From contig NC_090942.1 in the NCBI RefSeq assembly GCF_040807025.1, positions 68,528,911-68,592,910 on the forward strand: a DNA stretch of 64,000 nt. The letters are read 5' to 3'. A program made the translations under genes and the position numbers. The notes beneath the pieces are model-generated. The model had not been told where the DNA came from. It did not search any database and saw only the letters and a program-made list of their open reading frames with translations. Of this stretch, positions 46,101-56,955 are shown piece by piece. Each line of letters starts with the position of its first letter. The first letter of the stretch is position 1. The stretch comes from Struthio camelus. Lineage: Eukaryota > Chordata > Aves > Struthioniformes > Struthionidae.

Positions 46101-49100
46101 GCATGCTTCTGAACTGCTTTCTACCTCTGCCTTTAAGGCACCTCCCCCCAACCCCAGGATTTATGAAGAACACATACAAGTGATTAACATGTTAGCATCT
46201 ATCCAAATTGGTAGAAACTCTTAAGCAACATTTAAGAGATGATCTTAGAAAAGGGGTCAAACATACCCATGTAGCTCTGGCTTCAGAGTCAACTGAATAT
46301 AAACATGTAAAGGTAGAAGCTTGTTCCCATCATAAAGGCCTGTATGACTCACCAAAACAAGTCTTACTGCATGTGGCAAGGATAACAGACCACCAGCATT
46401 TCTACCCCCAGCCAAGTTCTTTGACTTCCTTCTCAAAGGACTTTCAGTGTCCTTGCTATGCAGAAAAGCCTACCTGGGGGGTCAGCGTGGGGACTCTTCT
46501 CACGTACCTTTGTACCTTTATGGATACAACATCCATGACGGCAGCATTTCTGAAATCCATAAGCCTTCACAAACACCATCTCATTCAGGCCCAGTTGCAC
46601 TCAGCTTCTTTGAAGGGTATTTCACTGTGATTGCCCTGCACTTGGACTCCGGGCTACTCACACACTGCCATTTTACTCCAGAATCGGTTTAGAAAGCAGA
46701 AAGTTACATCCTGCCAATAGCACAGAGGTCCTCTTGGGTTTCCACATGTCAAAACAAGAGCAGCAAGGGTAATTATACCTCTGTACTTCTTGTTATAAGA
46801 AATCTCATGAAAGTTTAAGCCAATTTATAGCAGCGGGGGGCACACAAAATGATCCATCCTTCAACTCAGTCACAACTTTGTCCTCAAATTGACTACGCTT
46901 TCAAATAATCTTTCGTGAAAGAAGCTATCATTTATCAAGATGATTACTTCTCACCTTCACCAATGGATTTAACATTTGCTTCTTCTGCCTCTTCCTGCTC
47001 AAGGTTTTATTCCCATAGATAATTTTGAAACTGGCTTTCTCTGTTTTGGAACGCGGCCTTTGAACAGTAAACAATGGTAGCTACTACACATGGCTACTAT
47101 ACATCTCTCATATTAAAATCAGAGCTCCTTAAACATTTTAAAAGGTTTTGCTAAGCCACAGAGAGACTACAGATGGCAGGAAGGTGATTTTGGCCTACAG
47201 ACATATAAAAACCTGCTAAAAACAAAAAGCAAAGAAAATTAAGTCAGAAAGCTAATATGAACTACATGTGGTTGGACTAAATGGATTTTTGATCAGTGAT
47301 TTTCTTCAAGATGCATAGTTTGGCTGCACGAACAGAATCACAGCAAGAAGTTCCTGTGCTATCAAGAACTTATTTTAAAGTGTGCTAAAATTATTACTTC
47401 AGGGACACCTCTTTTCAGGAAATCCAATTCATGCAGTTGCCGTTGTAGACTGCAGCATTCTCGTTACAAGTGATCAGCATTGCCACAATCAATCCTCTAG
47501 AAGCTAAGGTGGGATCTTCCCCTGCCTGTGATTAAACAAAGAAAATAAATAAACCAAACAACTTCAAAGTCAAGCCCTAATTCAAACTTTTGAAATAGGA
47601 TTAAAGGAGTCAAGGCTCCTGCTGTTCTCTTTCCATATCATTGTTTCATCCTTCAAAGAACAGCAAGCAAATCTTACTTCTGAGTAGAATGAATTTATAT
47701 CTCCCCAGAGTCAAAAAAAGAAGAACAGTTGTCCAGAGATGAAGGAACAAACACAGGGCCCAAGAGGGGCACGCTGCACTGCATATTCTACTTGGTATTT
47801 TCCAGCTACTGAATTGCTCTTCTGTAGGTAGCTACATCTTGTATTTCTTCCTGCTTTTGAATCTCTTACATGCCTTCTTGGGGAGTCTGTCTTGTCCTGT
47901 CTTTAAGAACCAGTGAGAGAATTTCCTCAGTAGAACTCAGAAGCTGCCACTCAAAATTGAGTTTTCTCCAACAAGGCACACATTACAAACAAGAGACTAT
48001 CCTGTCAGGGTTAAAAAACATAGGTACCAAGGTTACGCAGAACCTCTCCTTACAGTTTGCCTTTTGTATTGATGAAAACAGATGGTACGTGCAAATTGGC
48101 TCATGTTTCCATTACACATTTCAGTACCATGAAAGGCCTTGCAAGCATAGAGAAATTCTCCTCAAGAACTCCATTAAGTCAGAAATTGTTGCCTGCCTTC
48201 TCTTTCTAACAAGCCTTTAGACCAATTCCAAGGGTAACAGAATGCTTCTCCTGTAACTTCTGCATTTTGCTTCACTTCTTTACTTACAGCAAATTGATAT
48301 ATCAGCAGTTTAGCACGATTGCACCTAAACCACTCATTTTATTTTTAGTGACTGAGGATATGGCTAAGACTTGTGTTTCCTTTTGTGCTCCTAGATGGCC
48401 ACTTCAGCAGCCTGGACACAATATTCCATCATTTTCCTTTCAGATATAGAATCAAATATTAGGAGCCTTTCTTCCCCCAAAATAATGTTTTCTGTAGCTA
48501 ATGCAAAGTCATCTCCTGCTTTCAGAAACATTTTGCATCACTGCCAGTACCAAGTCTTTTAGTTATTCATCAAAATGTACCTCTGTTTGCAGACTTGCTA
48601 TTAGGTGCAACAACTTTAAGACTGCTTGGAGGAGGATGGTGAAACACTTCGATCATTTCTTTAAATTGCTTATTTTAAACTATGTTGAAGGCCGTGTTAG
48701 CAAAAAAGAAGGCTACAAGACTCTTATCAAGTTCAAGCCTGTCTTTCAATCACTTAAGGTAGAACACATTGATCGTCCTCATTTTGGGGAAATGGGATTG
48801 AAAGATAAATAGATCGCTAGTGAAAGAAACTGATGCTGAAGAGCTGTCAGTAGACTCAGAACAGAGGCTTAAAGTAACCACTGCTACATTTCAATGATAA
48901 TGCCATAAAGAAGCATCTCCCTTGCAGAATCAAATTTAGCTTTCCGTTCTTGTACTTCAAAAGACATATTTAATCTCTGGAAGTCCAAAAGACACAGATT
49001 TTTAGGACTTTGAGGTGAGCAAGAATCCTGTCTTGCTAATTCTCCACTATTCATTTTTAAGGAATTATCTTTTTTTAATGACTTAATACCATTCAGTCAC

Positions 49101-52100
49101 TTCTTTCTTACTATTCTTTTTTCATTTCAAGCTGTGACAGCTTTAACTGAGCACCTCCCTCCCCTTGGGCTGTCAAGGCAGCTGAATTGGACCTGGGCCT
49201 CAGATCCCACAAGACTTTAAGCTTAGGGATTTTAATAGCATCCAGAAACAGTCTTAATCTGGACTCCTGCTGAACACTCATTATCATTCCCCTCTTCTTG
49301 AGGGCATGGGATGCTTGCTACTGCCCACTGCCACTAGCCTTCCAGGCATGCTATCCTACTCCCTGCCCCCATACATCACTTCTTAAAGTCTTCCCAATAG
49401 TTTAACAACCTTTCTCAAGCTCCACCTCAAATTTACTCAAATTTAGTTTCTAGAGAACCATGAGGGCTAAAAAAAGATGAGGAGAAGTTTCTTAAAAAGC
49501 CTGTGGTAAATTTAAAAAAAAAAAAAAAACCCACACACGCATAACACATTACTTGGAAAGGGCAAAAAAATTAAAAACCTCTACAACAGTAGCCATCATC
49601 TGCAGGCAAAATTTCTCCCTCTGGTTTCCTCATGCTCTGTGTCCTCACATCTGCAAGACCATTCACCCACTCCTTCACTTCACGCTTTCTGCTTGTTCTT
49701 CCTAAAAATGAGTGACTGCTCTTAGAGCCCCTAAGGAGAGAGATCTGAAACTAACTAGTTCTAACATCCTCTCTGAGATGGGACAACTTCGAAGTACCAT
49801 CAGGCGACTCTCAAAGTATCTGGAAAAAAAAGTGTTACCCTCTGCTACAATCAGCCTCCTGGAGTGAAATCATCTGAATGGAGACCCATCAAGGTGAAGA
49901 CTTCTTGACAGTTCTCTCATTAGTATGATCAAACCCCTACAGCACCTATGCAGCATTCAAGCTCTAAGACGCATCCCAGAGCCACGGTGCACAAAGGGCA
50001 CAAGACAGTTTACTGTGATGCTCTTCTTGGCAAATTTCCATAAACATTTAATGCATTCCATAGACATCCCGAATCAGAGATACTCTTACAGAGATATTCA
50101 GTCATCCATTTCAATTGTTGATCTCTGTGATTAACTACATTAACAGGTTAAAACAAGGTGAGAACACCCAAAGGCACCTAGTGATTAAATTTTTGTCTGC
50201 ATTTTCAGTTTCAGGCCAGACTGACATACAAAGAATGCCAAAGCTCTGTCCAGCGCATATATCCTACAGAGTCCTCCCCACTCGCATCTCATCCTGCTCC
50301 TGTCCTCAACATCCCTAACAGCTTTATGGACCAGCCAGCCACTCTTTCTCTTCACTGGTGACACATTTATCTGACTTCCTCCCTAAGCTTCAAGGCATTT
50401 CTGCAGTGCTTTTGTTTTCTAACTACCGCTTTCAGAAGCGTGGCTCTCATTTAAATTTTGATTAATATTAAAGCCCCTTTCAAACGTGTAATATGAAATT
50501 GATTTAGGGTCATTTTGGGAGAAAAAGGGAGAAGGAGGAAATACCTGTTTATCAAACTAGTACTGTAGACAAGTAGACAGTGAATAAAGATTTAAAAAAA
50601 AAACAAAAAAACTCTCCTTTCTAAAGTGAAAAAGGAAACACACATGAGAAATTCAGTATACTGAACAACTTGTGGTTGGATAATAGGAAAAGAAAACCAC
50701 AACCTTGATAAGAACATTCTAAACCCAAGTATTAGTTTTCTTTGTACTGCTATAACACTAAGTGAGATAACTTGGATAGGCAATTGTCCACCAATCGATT
50801 ACCCAAGAGTGTACAGTCTGAATAATGAACTAACATATTGGAGGCTATTAACATCTCCTGGCAACAAAAGCTCTCCTCAGAAAATGAGAAATCCCAAAGG
50901 GCAGACCTAGCCAACCAAGGGCCACTGCAGAAAACGAAACCCATCACCTATTTGTAGCACTTATTGCAACAATATTTCTGTGACTGCCATTCAGCATTTT
51001 TTCTCCTGAACAGCCATTAACTGGTCCAAGGAATATTCTCTCTGTAACCATAACAGTACGACAATTGTCCTCAACAGGCTTCCAAATGCAAAGAGCAGAA
51101 GCTCACCTCCCTTGCACAAAGGATGGACAATTTCATTTTAAGAACTCCTACTTGATTGCTATGTCAGCAACGAGCCAAAGTTCTGATTAGCTACTATGAG
51201 GACAAAAACAAAACAAAACAACAGCAAAAGGAGAGATTTGGTTATGGGAAGAATCCTCTTGAGAGGAAGAGGGAGGAAGGGAGGGAGGGAGGAAGGGAGA
51301 AGGATAGAAGGATAGACATTCTTTCGCTCCACCTTCAATAAATTACAAATTGGCTTGCCTCTCTTGAGAGCACAGTACCAATCCAACTGTTCCTACAAAA
51401 CATCAGAACATCTGCATCTTTGTAATATCAGAGTAATGAGTTTGACACACTCAGCTGAGTCTACCATACTGAACAAGTTTCCTCTCCATCAACAATGCAA
51501 GCTACTGTTCTGCAGATCAGAACAGTCAGCTTCCCAAGACAAAGCAGCTCCTTCCTGGAAACGGAATACAGAGCTGCCTTATCTCGGGAAAGGGAAGAAA
51601 AAAAGGACAGTCTTCGCTAAGTGGCAAAGTTCTCACCTTGAAAGCTTTTCCCCTTGATTGGCATGGAACAGCTAAGGTCATGGAATTTTTAATCAGACAC
51701 CTGCATAACTACTAAATAGTTATTAATTATATCAGAGAGGCAAGACCTCAGAGGAAAGGCAAAGCAAACAAAGAACCCAAAGAAGCCTCCTCTGTTGTTG
51801 GAAAAAATTGGTAATTAAAAGTCATGAGTGCACTGAAGAGCGAGGGAACAGCATCACAGCCAGTGTTCAGGACTCAGGAGCGACTCGAATACAAAACAGC
51901 AGGCTTGCCTCCCCAGGGAAATTATAGGGTACTGCTTTACAAAGGAGCGAGCGAGAGAGCGAACGAAATAATCCTCTTTAGTCAGGATCTTTATTTGCCC
52001 CACAAAGAGGCTTTGGACAAGGACAGCACTGCCAGTCAGTCCCAAGGGGTGTCTTCCATTTCTGGCAGCTCCAGAAAGCCTCCTCCTGGCCTTGTATCAA

Positions 52101-53345
52101 GGAGTTCCTATACCGAGAAGTGTACAAGAGAATGAGACCTTGTGTTCAAGGCAGTCCAGCCTACAGAGAGCCCTTGTGCATGACTCCAGCTAAAATGTAT
52201 TCCAGTGAAAATACTTTCTTTATCTCAATGAGCTGAGCTCAGCCTCAGCGACTACGCTTTCTCTAGTGCCTGCCCTTCGTAGCATCACCATCAAAAATTG
52301 AAGAACTTTAATCTGCAATTAAAATACCCAACAGAAGGAGGAACATCGTGGCCCTGCTCACATCATGACAAATCATACTAGGCAGGCATGATGCCCACTG
52401 AAACCAAGGCAAGTGCTTTTGCTTCTCAGTCTATGAGAAGATTAATGCTGACCTCCTCTTTCCATACCAATGATACTATGTGCCATTTCAGGGCACTGAG
52501 ATACCAAATGTGGCATTGGCTGAAAAAGGCACCACACTATCTACCATCATTTGCAGGCAAACACAAGAATCTCCCTGACCTGCTATATAGGCAGACCCAA
52601 TATTAAGGAAAAAAATCTATGCAAGAAATGGCAAGACTGGGCTGAATCCCTGAACGGATCAGTTTGGATAGACCATAGGACCATGGTGAGAACAGCTAGA
52701 CACCCTCTTGCGCTTGGGCCTCCCAATGTACAAAGAGAGAAGCGCAAAACACAAAAAGCCTAAAGAAAACCCAGTTTGCAAGCCCCAGAGATCAGAACAA
52801 AGAGCCATTTTCTACTCCACTGCTCTAAGTGCAATGGCTTGAAAAGACCCATCTTCAAGATACCTTAAATAAGAAAGTCTTCCATTTCAAATATGAGGAA
52901 GAAGGATTTCAGTATAACTATGGCAGAAATACCACAGCAATTTGTGACAGTCTGACACCGATGTATAAGTTCATAACAAATAACTTCTTGCTAACAGCAG
53001 CCATTTGACTATACTTAACTTTGACAGTACATGAATCCAGCAAACTTATCAAAGTGCATCCGGTCCTTCCTCGACGCTTTTCTCAGCTTCCATTGCTCAC
53101 CAACGCCCTTTGACTGCTGCAGCCTTGTCACAGCACTCCACTTCCTACTACTGGATGTTAAGACCCAGCTCCCTTCCCCAGCATGAAGCAGCATACCTGT
53201 TGAAGATATCAGCTGACACCTTTTGCAGATACTGAAGAGCATCTGCCACCTGCTGAACAGCCTCCTCCCTGCGCAAGTCTGGTTGGATCAGGGGGACTGA
53301 GTACGTTTGCCCTTCCAGAAAGTGCTTCTGGGCCATTGTAGCCAT
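21742..53345 (-). CDS. WASHC1: WASH complex subunit 1 (WASH1), 10 coding exons
   Basis: WASHC1 is the nucleation-promoting factor of the pentameric WASH complex on endosomes. It activates Arp2/3 to build branched actin for retromer-linked cargo sorting. In transcript order the coding exons are 53345-53197, 33072-32961, 32205-32059, 26950-26814, 25887-25752, 24600-24396, 23905-23741, 23381-23223, 22606-22538 and 21893-21742. They total 1431 nt (476 residues) with every junction in frame; human has 465. Order of parts: N-terminal WASH homology domain 1, a middle linker, a 12-proline run (304-315), a basic helix (about 388-403), a WH2 motif (about 412-427) and an acidic tail with W474. Using the first ATG ([12 protein letters not shown]) gives register identical to human through residue 220; the second ATG, three codons later, is less likely. 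The first coding exon follows an AG acceptor, so a noncoding 5' exon lies upstream. Confidence 0.97.
22538..22606 (-). CDS. WASHC1: WASHC1 coding exon 9: WH2 C-terminal part
   Basis: Encodes [20 protein letters not shown] and RRK plus one base. [15 protein letters not shown] is near-identical to human and belongs to the actin/Arp2/3-binding VCA module. Confidence 0.97.
23223..23381 (-). CDS. WASHC1: WASHC1 coding exon 8
   Basis: Encodes [40 protein letters not shown] and [30 protein letters not shown]-like sequence resembles a WH2 helix and is a hallmark of WASH; the basic helix follows. Confidence 0.98.
23741..23905 (-). CDS. WASHC1: WASHC1 coding exon 7: polyproline region
   Basis: Encodes DLQDAGLL, 12 consecutive prolines, [15 protein letters not shown] and an Ala/Pro/Glu-rich end. 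Proline-rich segments of WASP-family proteins bind profilin and SH3 domains. The GC-rich, near-repeated codons make length variation likely. Confidence 0.95.
24396..24600 (-). CDS. WASHC1: WASHC1 coding exon 6
   Basis: Encodes [40 protein letters not shown] and the rest to VEPLQP plus one base. This is one of the most conserved stretches of WASH. Acceptor ctttag, donor gtattt. Confidence 0.98.
25752..25887 (-). CDS. WASHC1: WASHC1 coding exon 5: contains Lys220
   Basis: Encodes [20 protein letters not shown] through [17 protein letters not shown]. By my count the Lys in SITKR is residue 220, the same number as the human lysine that carries the TRIM27-MAGE-L2 K63-linked ubiquitin chain. 46 codons counting the split Leu. 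Confidence 0.97.
26814..26950 (-). CDS. WASHC1: WASHC1 coding exon 4
   Basis: Encodes [20 protein letters not shown] through [16 protein letters not shown] and two bases of Leu182. Acceptor cttgcag, donor gtgaga. The preceding intron (26951-32058) is 5.1 kb. Confidence 0.97.
26951..32058 (-). other. WASHC1 intron 3 (5.1 kb)
   Basis: No exon or gene recognised. It holds T-rich runs near 28350-28392 and 28629-28641 and a (CA)n tract at 31577-31609, otherwise unique-looking sequence. Confidence 0.75.
31577..31609. repeat. (CA)n microsatellite
   Basis: A 33-base perfect CA run in WASHC1 intron 3, a probable polymorphic marker. Confidence 0.97.
32059..32205 (-). CDS. WASHC1: WASHC1 coding exon 3
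   Basis: Encodes [20 protein letters not shown] through [16 protein letters not shown]. 49 codons, phase 0; acceptor ccctacag, donor gtaagg. [10 protein letters not shown] is a WASH signature. Confidence 0.98.
32961..33072 (-). CDS. WASHC1: WASHC1 coding exon 2
   Basis: Completes Arg50 and encodes [20 protein letters not shown] then [17 protein letters not shown], an amphipathic helical part of the N-terminal domain that contacts other complex subunits. Phase 0 at its end. Confidence 0.97.
34134..34164. repeat. Poly(A) run of 31
   Basis: 31 consecutive A followed by CACACAC, in the large WASHC1 intron. An AATAAA occurs about 115 bases before it, but no processed gene was recognised. Confidence 0.95.
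39235..39543 (+). other. Unexplained 102-codon open frame, His/Pro- then Lys-rich
   Basis: Starts [20 protein letters not shown] and continues through a Lys/Ser-rich stretch ([20 protein letters not shown]) to a basic helix-like [16 protein letters not shown]. The ordered change from His/Pro-rich linker to basic helix looks more protein-like than its neighbours, and it runs opposite to the host gene. No start context, splice partner or family was recognised. It could be a retrocopy fragment or chance. Confidence 0.2.
44543..44567. repeat. T13-A12 palindrome
   Basis: Thirteen T directly followed by twelve A, a near-perfect palindrome able to extrude as a hairpin; then CAAAAAAAACCCCC. Confidence 0.95.
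51261..51315. repeat. (GGGA/GGAA)n purine tract
   Basis: Purine-only tract of GGGA and GGAA units, giving a strong strand bias; WASHC1 large intron. Confidence 0.85.
53197..53345 (-). CDS. WASHC1: WASHC1 coding exon 1: start of WASH homology domain 1
   Basis: Encodes [38 protein letters not shown] and onward to DIFN plus two bases of Arg50. The exon itself begins at 53350 after a ccttcag acceptor, so five UTR bases precede the ATG. The donor is gtatgc. Confidence 0.96.
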
Positions 53346-55505
53346 TATACCTGAAGGAAAGAGCAAATAGGTCATTATAACAAATGCACTTCCATTTTAA
53401 TCACAGCTCTTAGCCACGGACTTCAATCCTCTGCTCCCCTCATTATTTTAGAAAAGTGTTTGCAAGGCAAACAGGAAGTTGAGGAAGCAGAAACAAGGAG
53501 TAAAGTTGACATATTGGATTTTCTAGAAATCTCAGGCAGCTACAGAGAGGTGGGAGTCTCTTGTTTACCTGAATGCTCCAGGGAAACATAATTTTATTTT
53601 TAGCATGACACTTAAAAATCTCAGCTCAGTGTTACACTGAAAACAAAGACCACACTTTGGAATAAAGTCAGTTCAAGATGGTGATAAGATTCTTCAGAGA
53701 TCACCCTGCCCCCTCTCCCATCCTCATATTCTGGATGGATATATTTCAGGTCATTCAACACGATTAGCAAAACATTTCACTTCACACTTCTGCTCCAAGA
53801 ACCACCACTGCTCTCTTCCAAGAACAGCAGCTATGAAATTATGGGGCACGCATGTGCACACACACCCTTGCTCCAAGTAGGTTAACGAGAGTTACTCCTT
53901 TCTAGTGCTCTATTCTCAGGCTCCCGGGAGCTGCTCGTTCCTTCTGGTGAATGGATTTTTCAGTAACTATCTTGACAGAAGCCTCGCTTTAGGAACCTTT
54001 CACGTACAAAACTTAAATGATGAACACAAGTGAAAGACTGCAGTTAACACATGAATCAGAGCCACATGCATACTCCTAGATGCAGCTGGACAAATGACAC
54101 TACTCCTCCCTGAAAGCCAACAGTCAAGATAAGGCTGTGTATCATCCATGTTTCCATCCTGCCAGCTGTACTTATCTATCCCTCAGTTGTTCCCAAAGAG
54201 CCTAGCCCTATTCTGTTTTACTTCATGCATCACTGGCAGACAAACTTCAAATCCAGTCTTTAGTGGCCAGTTTGCACGTTGATTAGATTTCTTGACTGAA
54301 CATATTCAGCAGACAGAAAATTATTATTTTTACCTGTAAAGCACGCCAGTTAATATAAGAAGGAATATGTCTAATTCTGAGACTGCATTTTCTGATCTGC
54401 TGACCACAACCAAGCTTGAGCCCTTTTGCTTTCAAGGCTACTATTTGACTGACAAGGTGGAACAAAGCCACAGGCTGATGCACTGAGCATGCAGTTACAG
54501 GATACTTTGGCTTCAGTAGCAAAGCCAGTTCGCGACCCTCCCCGTCGCAGGTCACAACCCTTTTGTTGCATCAATACTGCTAACTTTTGGGGTGCCGACT
54601 TTTAACTCAAATCATTTTAGTGACCAGTGACCCGATTTAATGCAGCTGCATAAACATCTGTAATTGCTCAGTCATGAAACAGAGCGAGAAGAAAGGGCAA
54701 GAACAGGATGTGTTAAACTAGCTTCACCATCAAAACCACTGTCATGTAATCCTGACTCACAGTATGAGAAGGTCGAGCTTTTTCCAAATCATGACGATAC
54801 AGGCCCAGATTCTCACCAACTGGCTCAGTGACCCTTTTAAAACTAGCGTCAACTCAGCAGCCAACTGACAGATGCTTACACTCCAAAACAACACTGTCCT
54901 AACTGCTACCAAACTGCTTCTTTCCTAAAACTCAGAAGCTAGAAACTGTCCTTCAGGTCCCATTGCTCCCTTGCAAAGAAAGGAATGCACAGTAGTGGAG
55001 CAAAGCAGGAAAAGCCCCAGGTGCTCCTGCTTGCACTGTCACAGTTTGGATGTCAGGCAATTTCAGCTTTACAAGCTCTCAACAGCCCTCTCACACAAGC
55101 TCCAGGTTCTCTCCTTTACAAGGAAAACATACTAGAGAAACGTGGCAGACTCTGTGGGAACTGCTGTAAGATACAGATGCAAGAAACAATCCTTCCTGAG
55201 TAAGGTAATAAATTGAGAGACTTATAGCAAGACAGACCAAAAACAGCAACAACCTTCTAAGTGACTGGACTTGGGCAAAATCACATGCTACAACTGCTAT
55301 TTATTACTTCTTGTGACCAAACCAACTGGAGAAGGAAGTCAGTTTTACAAGTGCTTCCAAGCAATGCACTGGCCATGTGCTTAGAATAAAAATGGAATTG
55401 CTTGCTACAGCAGATAGGGCCTGCAGGAACAAGGGAGATATTAATGGAGACAATTCAGGTTATTCCCAACTAAGGCCAGGAAGGAACGAATGTTCCTTCC
55501 ACCAA

Positions 55506-55535
55506 AGAAGGAAGGAAAAAAAGGAAGGAAGGAAA
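55506..55535. repeat. (GGAA)n microsatellite
   Basis: Repeated GGAA interrupted by an A-run, about 80-110 bases before the CR1 copy. Confidence 0.85.
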
Positions 55536-55616
55536 GTTCCAAAGACTGAACGTTACTCAGCAAGACTGACTCTTCCTTTATCTTGACCTTCAGGGCACGG
55601 AGAAGGAAGTAGCAGA

Positions 55617-56195
55617 TGTCCTTGCCCTGGTCCATCATCCTTCCCCTCTACTCAGCCCTGATGAGGCCACATCTGCAGTACTGTGTCCAGTTCTGGGCTT
55701 CTCAATACAAGAGAGACACGGAGCTATTAGAGCGAGTCCAACGGAGGGCTACGAAGATGATGAAGGGACTGGAGCATCTCTCCTATGAGGAAAGGCTGAG
55801 AGAGCTGGGCCTGTTCAGCCTGGAGAAGAGAAGACTTAGGGGGGGATCTTATTGATTGATATAAATATCTGAAGGGAGGGTGTCAAGAGAACAGGGCCAG
55901 ACTCTTTCAAGTGGTGCCCAGCAACAGGAGGAGAGGTAACAGGCACAAACTGGAACACAAGAAGTTCTGTTTGAACATAAGGAAAAAACTTACCTACTAT
56001 GAGGGTAACAGAGCACTGGAACAGGTTGCCCTGAGAGGTTGTGGAGTCTCCTTCCCTGGAGATGTTCAAAAGCCATCTCTATAGGGCCCTGGGCAATGTG
56101 CTCTGCACAACCCTGCTTGGGCAGAGAGGTTGGACTAGACGATCTCCAGAGGTCCCTTCCAACCTCAACCACTTTGTGATTCTGTGATTATCAGA
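55617..56195 (+). mobile_element. 5'-truncated CR1 LINE with end of reverse-transcriptase ORF
   Basis: The part to 55855 encodes the CR1 ORF2 C-terminal signature ([59 protein letters not shown]) before frame breaks. It is followed by the CR1 3' UTR and the tail GGTTGGACTAGACGATCTCC ... TTGTGATTCTGTGATT. The 5' part is missing, as in most genomic CR1 copies, so it is not autonomous. It supports an avian source. Confidence 0.95.
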
Positions 56196-56861
56196 ATTAA
56201 GTAGCACATCAAAATAAAGAGCCACAAATTAGAAAGATTGCAACTTTTCTACCCTGCCCAATGGATGCCAAGCTTTCCTATAACTTATATACCAAAAGTA
56301 CAAATAAACTGCTTGTGAATTGCACATAGAAGTGACTTCCTGCAGAGCAACAAACTAGTTCCCATATCATCACAGAAGCTTACAGAGGTAGCTATCATGT
56401 CTCAGCAGAAAGAGCTGCATGCTGGAATTACGAAGGCTAACATGAAGTACTCGGATGCTATGGTGAGAAATGGGCATATAAAAACACAAAGCAAGTATGA
56501 TTCACAAGAGCAGGTGTCAGATCACCCAAAAGATTTGATCATTAGTGGTACTGACCACCTGTGGATCATGAAAAGTAAGAAAAAACAGCAGCATGGCTAT
56601 TTCTTCTGATCAAAGAGAGAACAGCTGCAGGATCTGGAGGCTCCAGCCACTCTTAACACAATTTTTCTACACCAGATTTCCTGATCAAGACAAATGTGCT
56701 CTGGTGTTATATAATAACCTGCCTTGCCTTATTAAATTGCAAGGGAAGAGAAAAGGCTGTTTTCTTGCTGCACCACCTGCTTAGGTGTGCTGTATTCTGA
56801 TTTATAAGTTCTGACTACAGATACCAAATGCTCATATTTGCGTTTTTGCCTTAAGTTTTCT

Positions 56862-56955
56862 GTGAGCTGGTACAAACCCCAAGTGACTTCCTGAAAAGAT
56901 TGTCCAGACTGGTGGAAGATAACCATCAGTCTGGACAATCCTTTTACCAGCTCAC
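56862..56955. repeat. Composite inverted repeat (hairpin)
   Basis: Inner arms 56898-56910 (GATTGTCCAGACT) and 56928-56940 are perfect complements, extending to an 18-bp stem with one mismatch and a 7-base loop. Outer arms 56862-56872 (GTGAGCTGGTA) and 56945-56955 are also perfect complements. The left side has 21 extra bases between inner and outer arms. Confidence 0.85.

Larger units (their letters stand above)
33073..53196 (-). other. WASHC1 intron 1 between coding exons (20.1 kb)
   Basis: One uninterrupted intron, longer than the rest of the coding gene together. It contains homopolymer and simple repeats (listed separately), a G-run cluster at 38034-38057 and a 102-codon open frame at 39235-39543. 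I found no recognised nested gene in either strand, nor a clear recent CR1 copy. Confidence 0.75.

Noticed and set aside
55616-55855. 79-codon frame with strong similarity to a reverse transcriptase
   Set aside because: It is the C-terminal end of a truncated CR1 ORF2, part of a mobile-element remnant, not a host gene.
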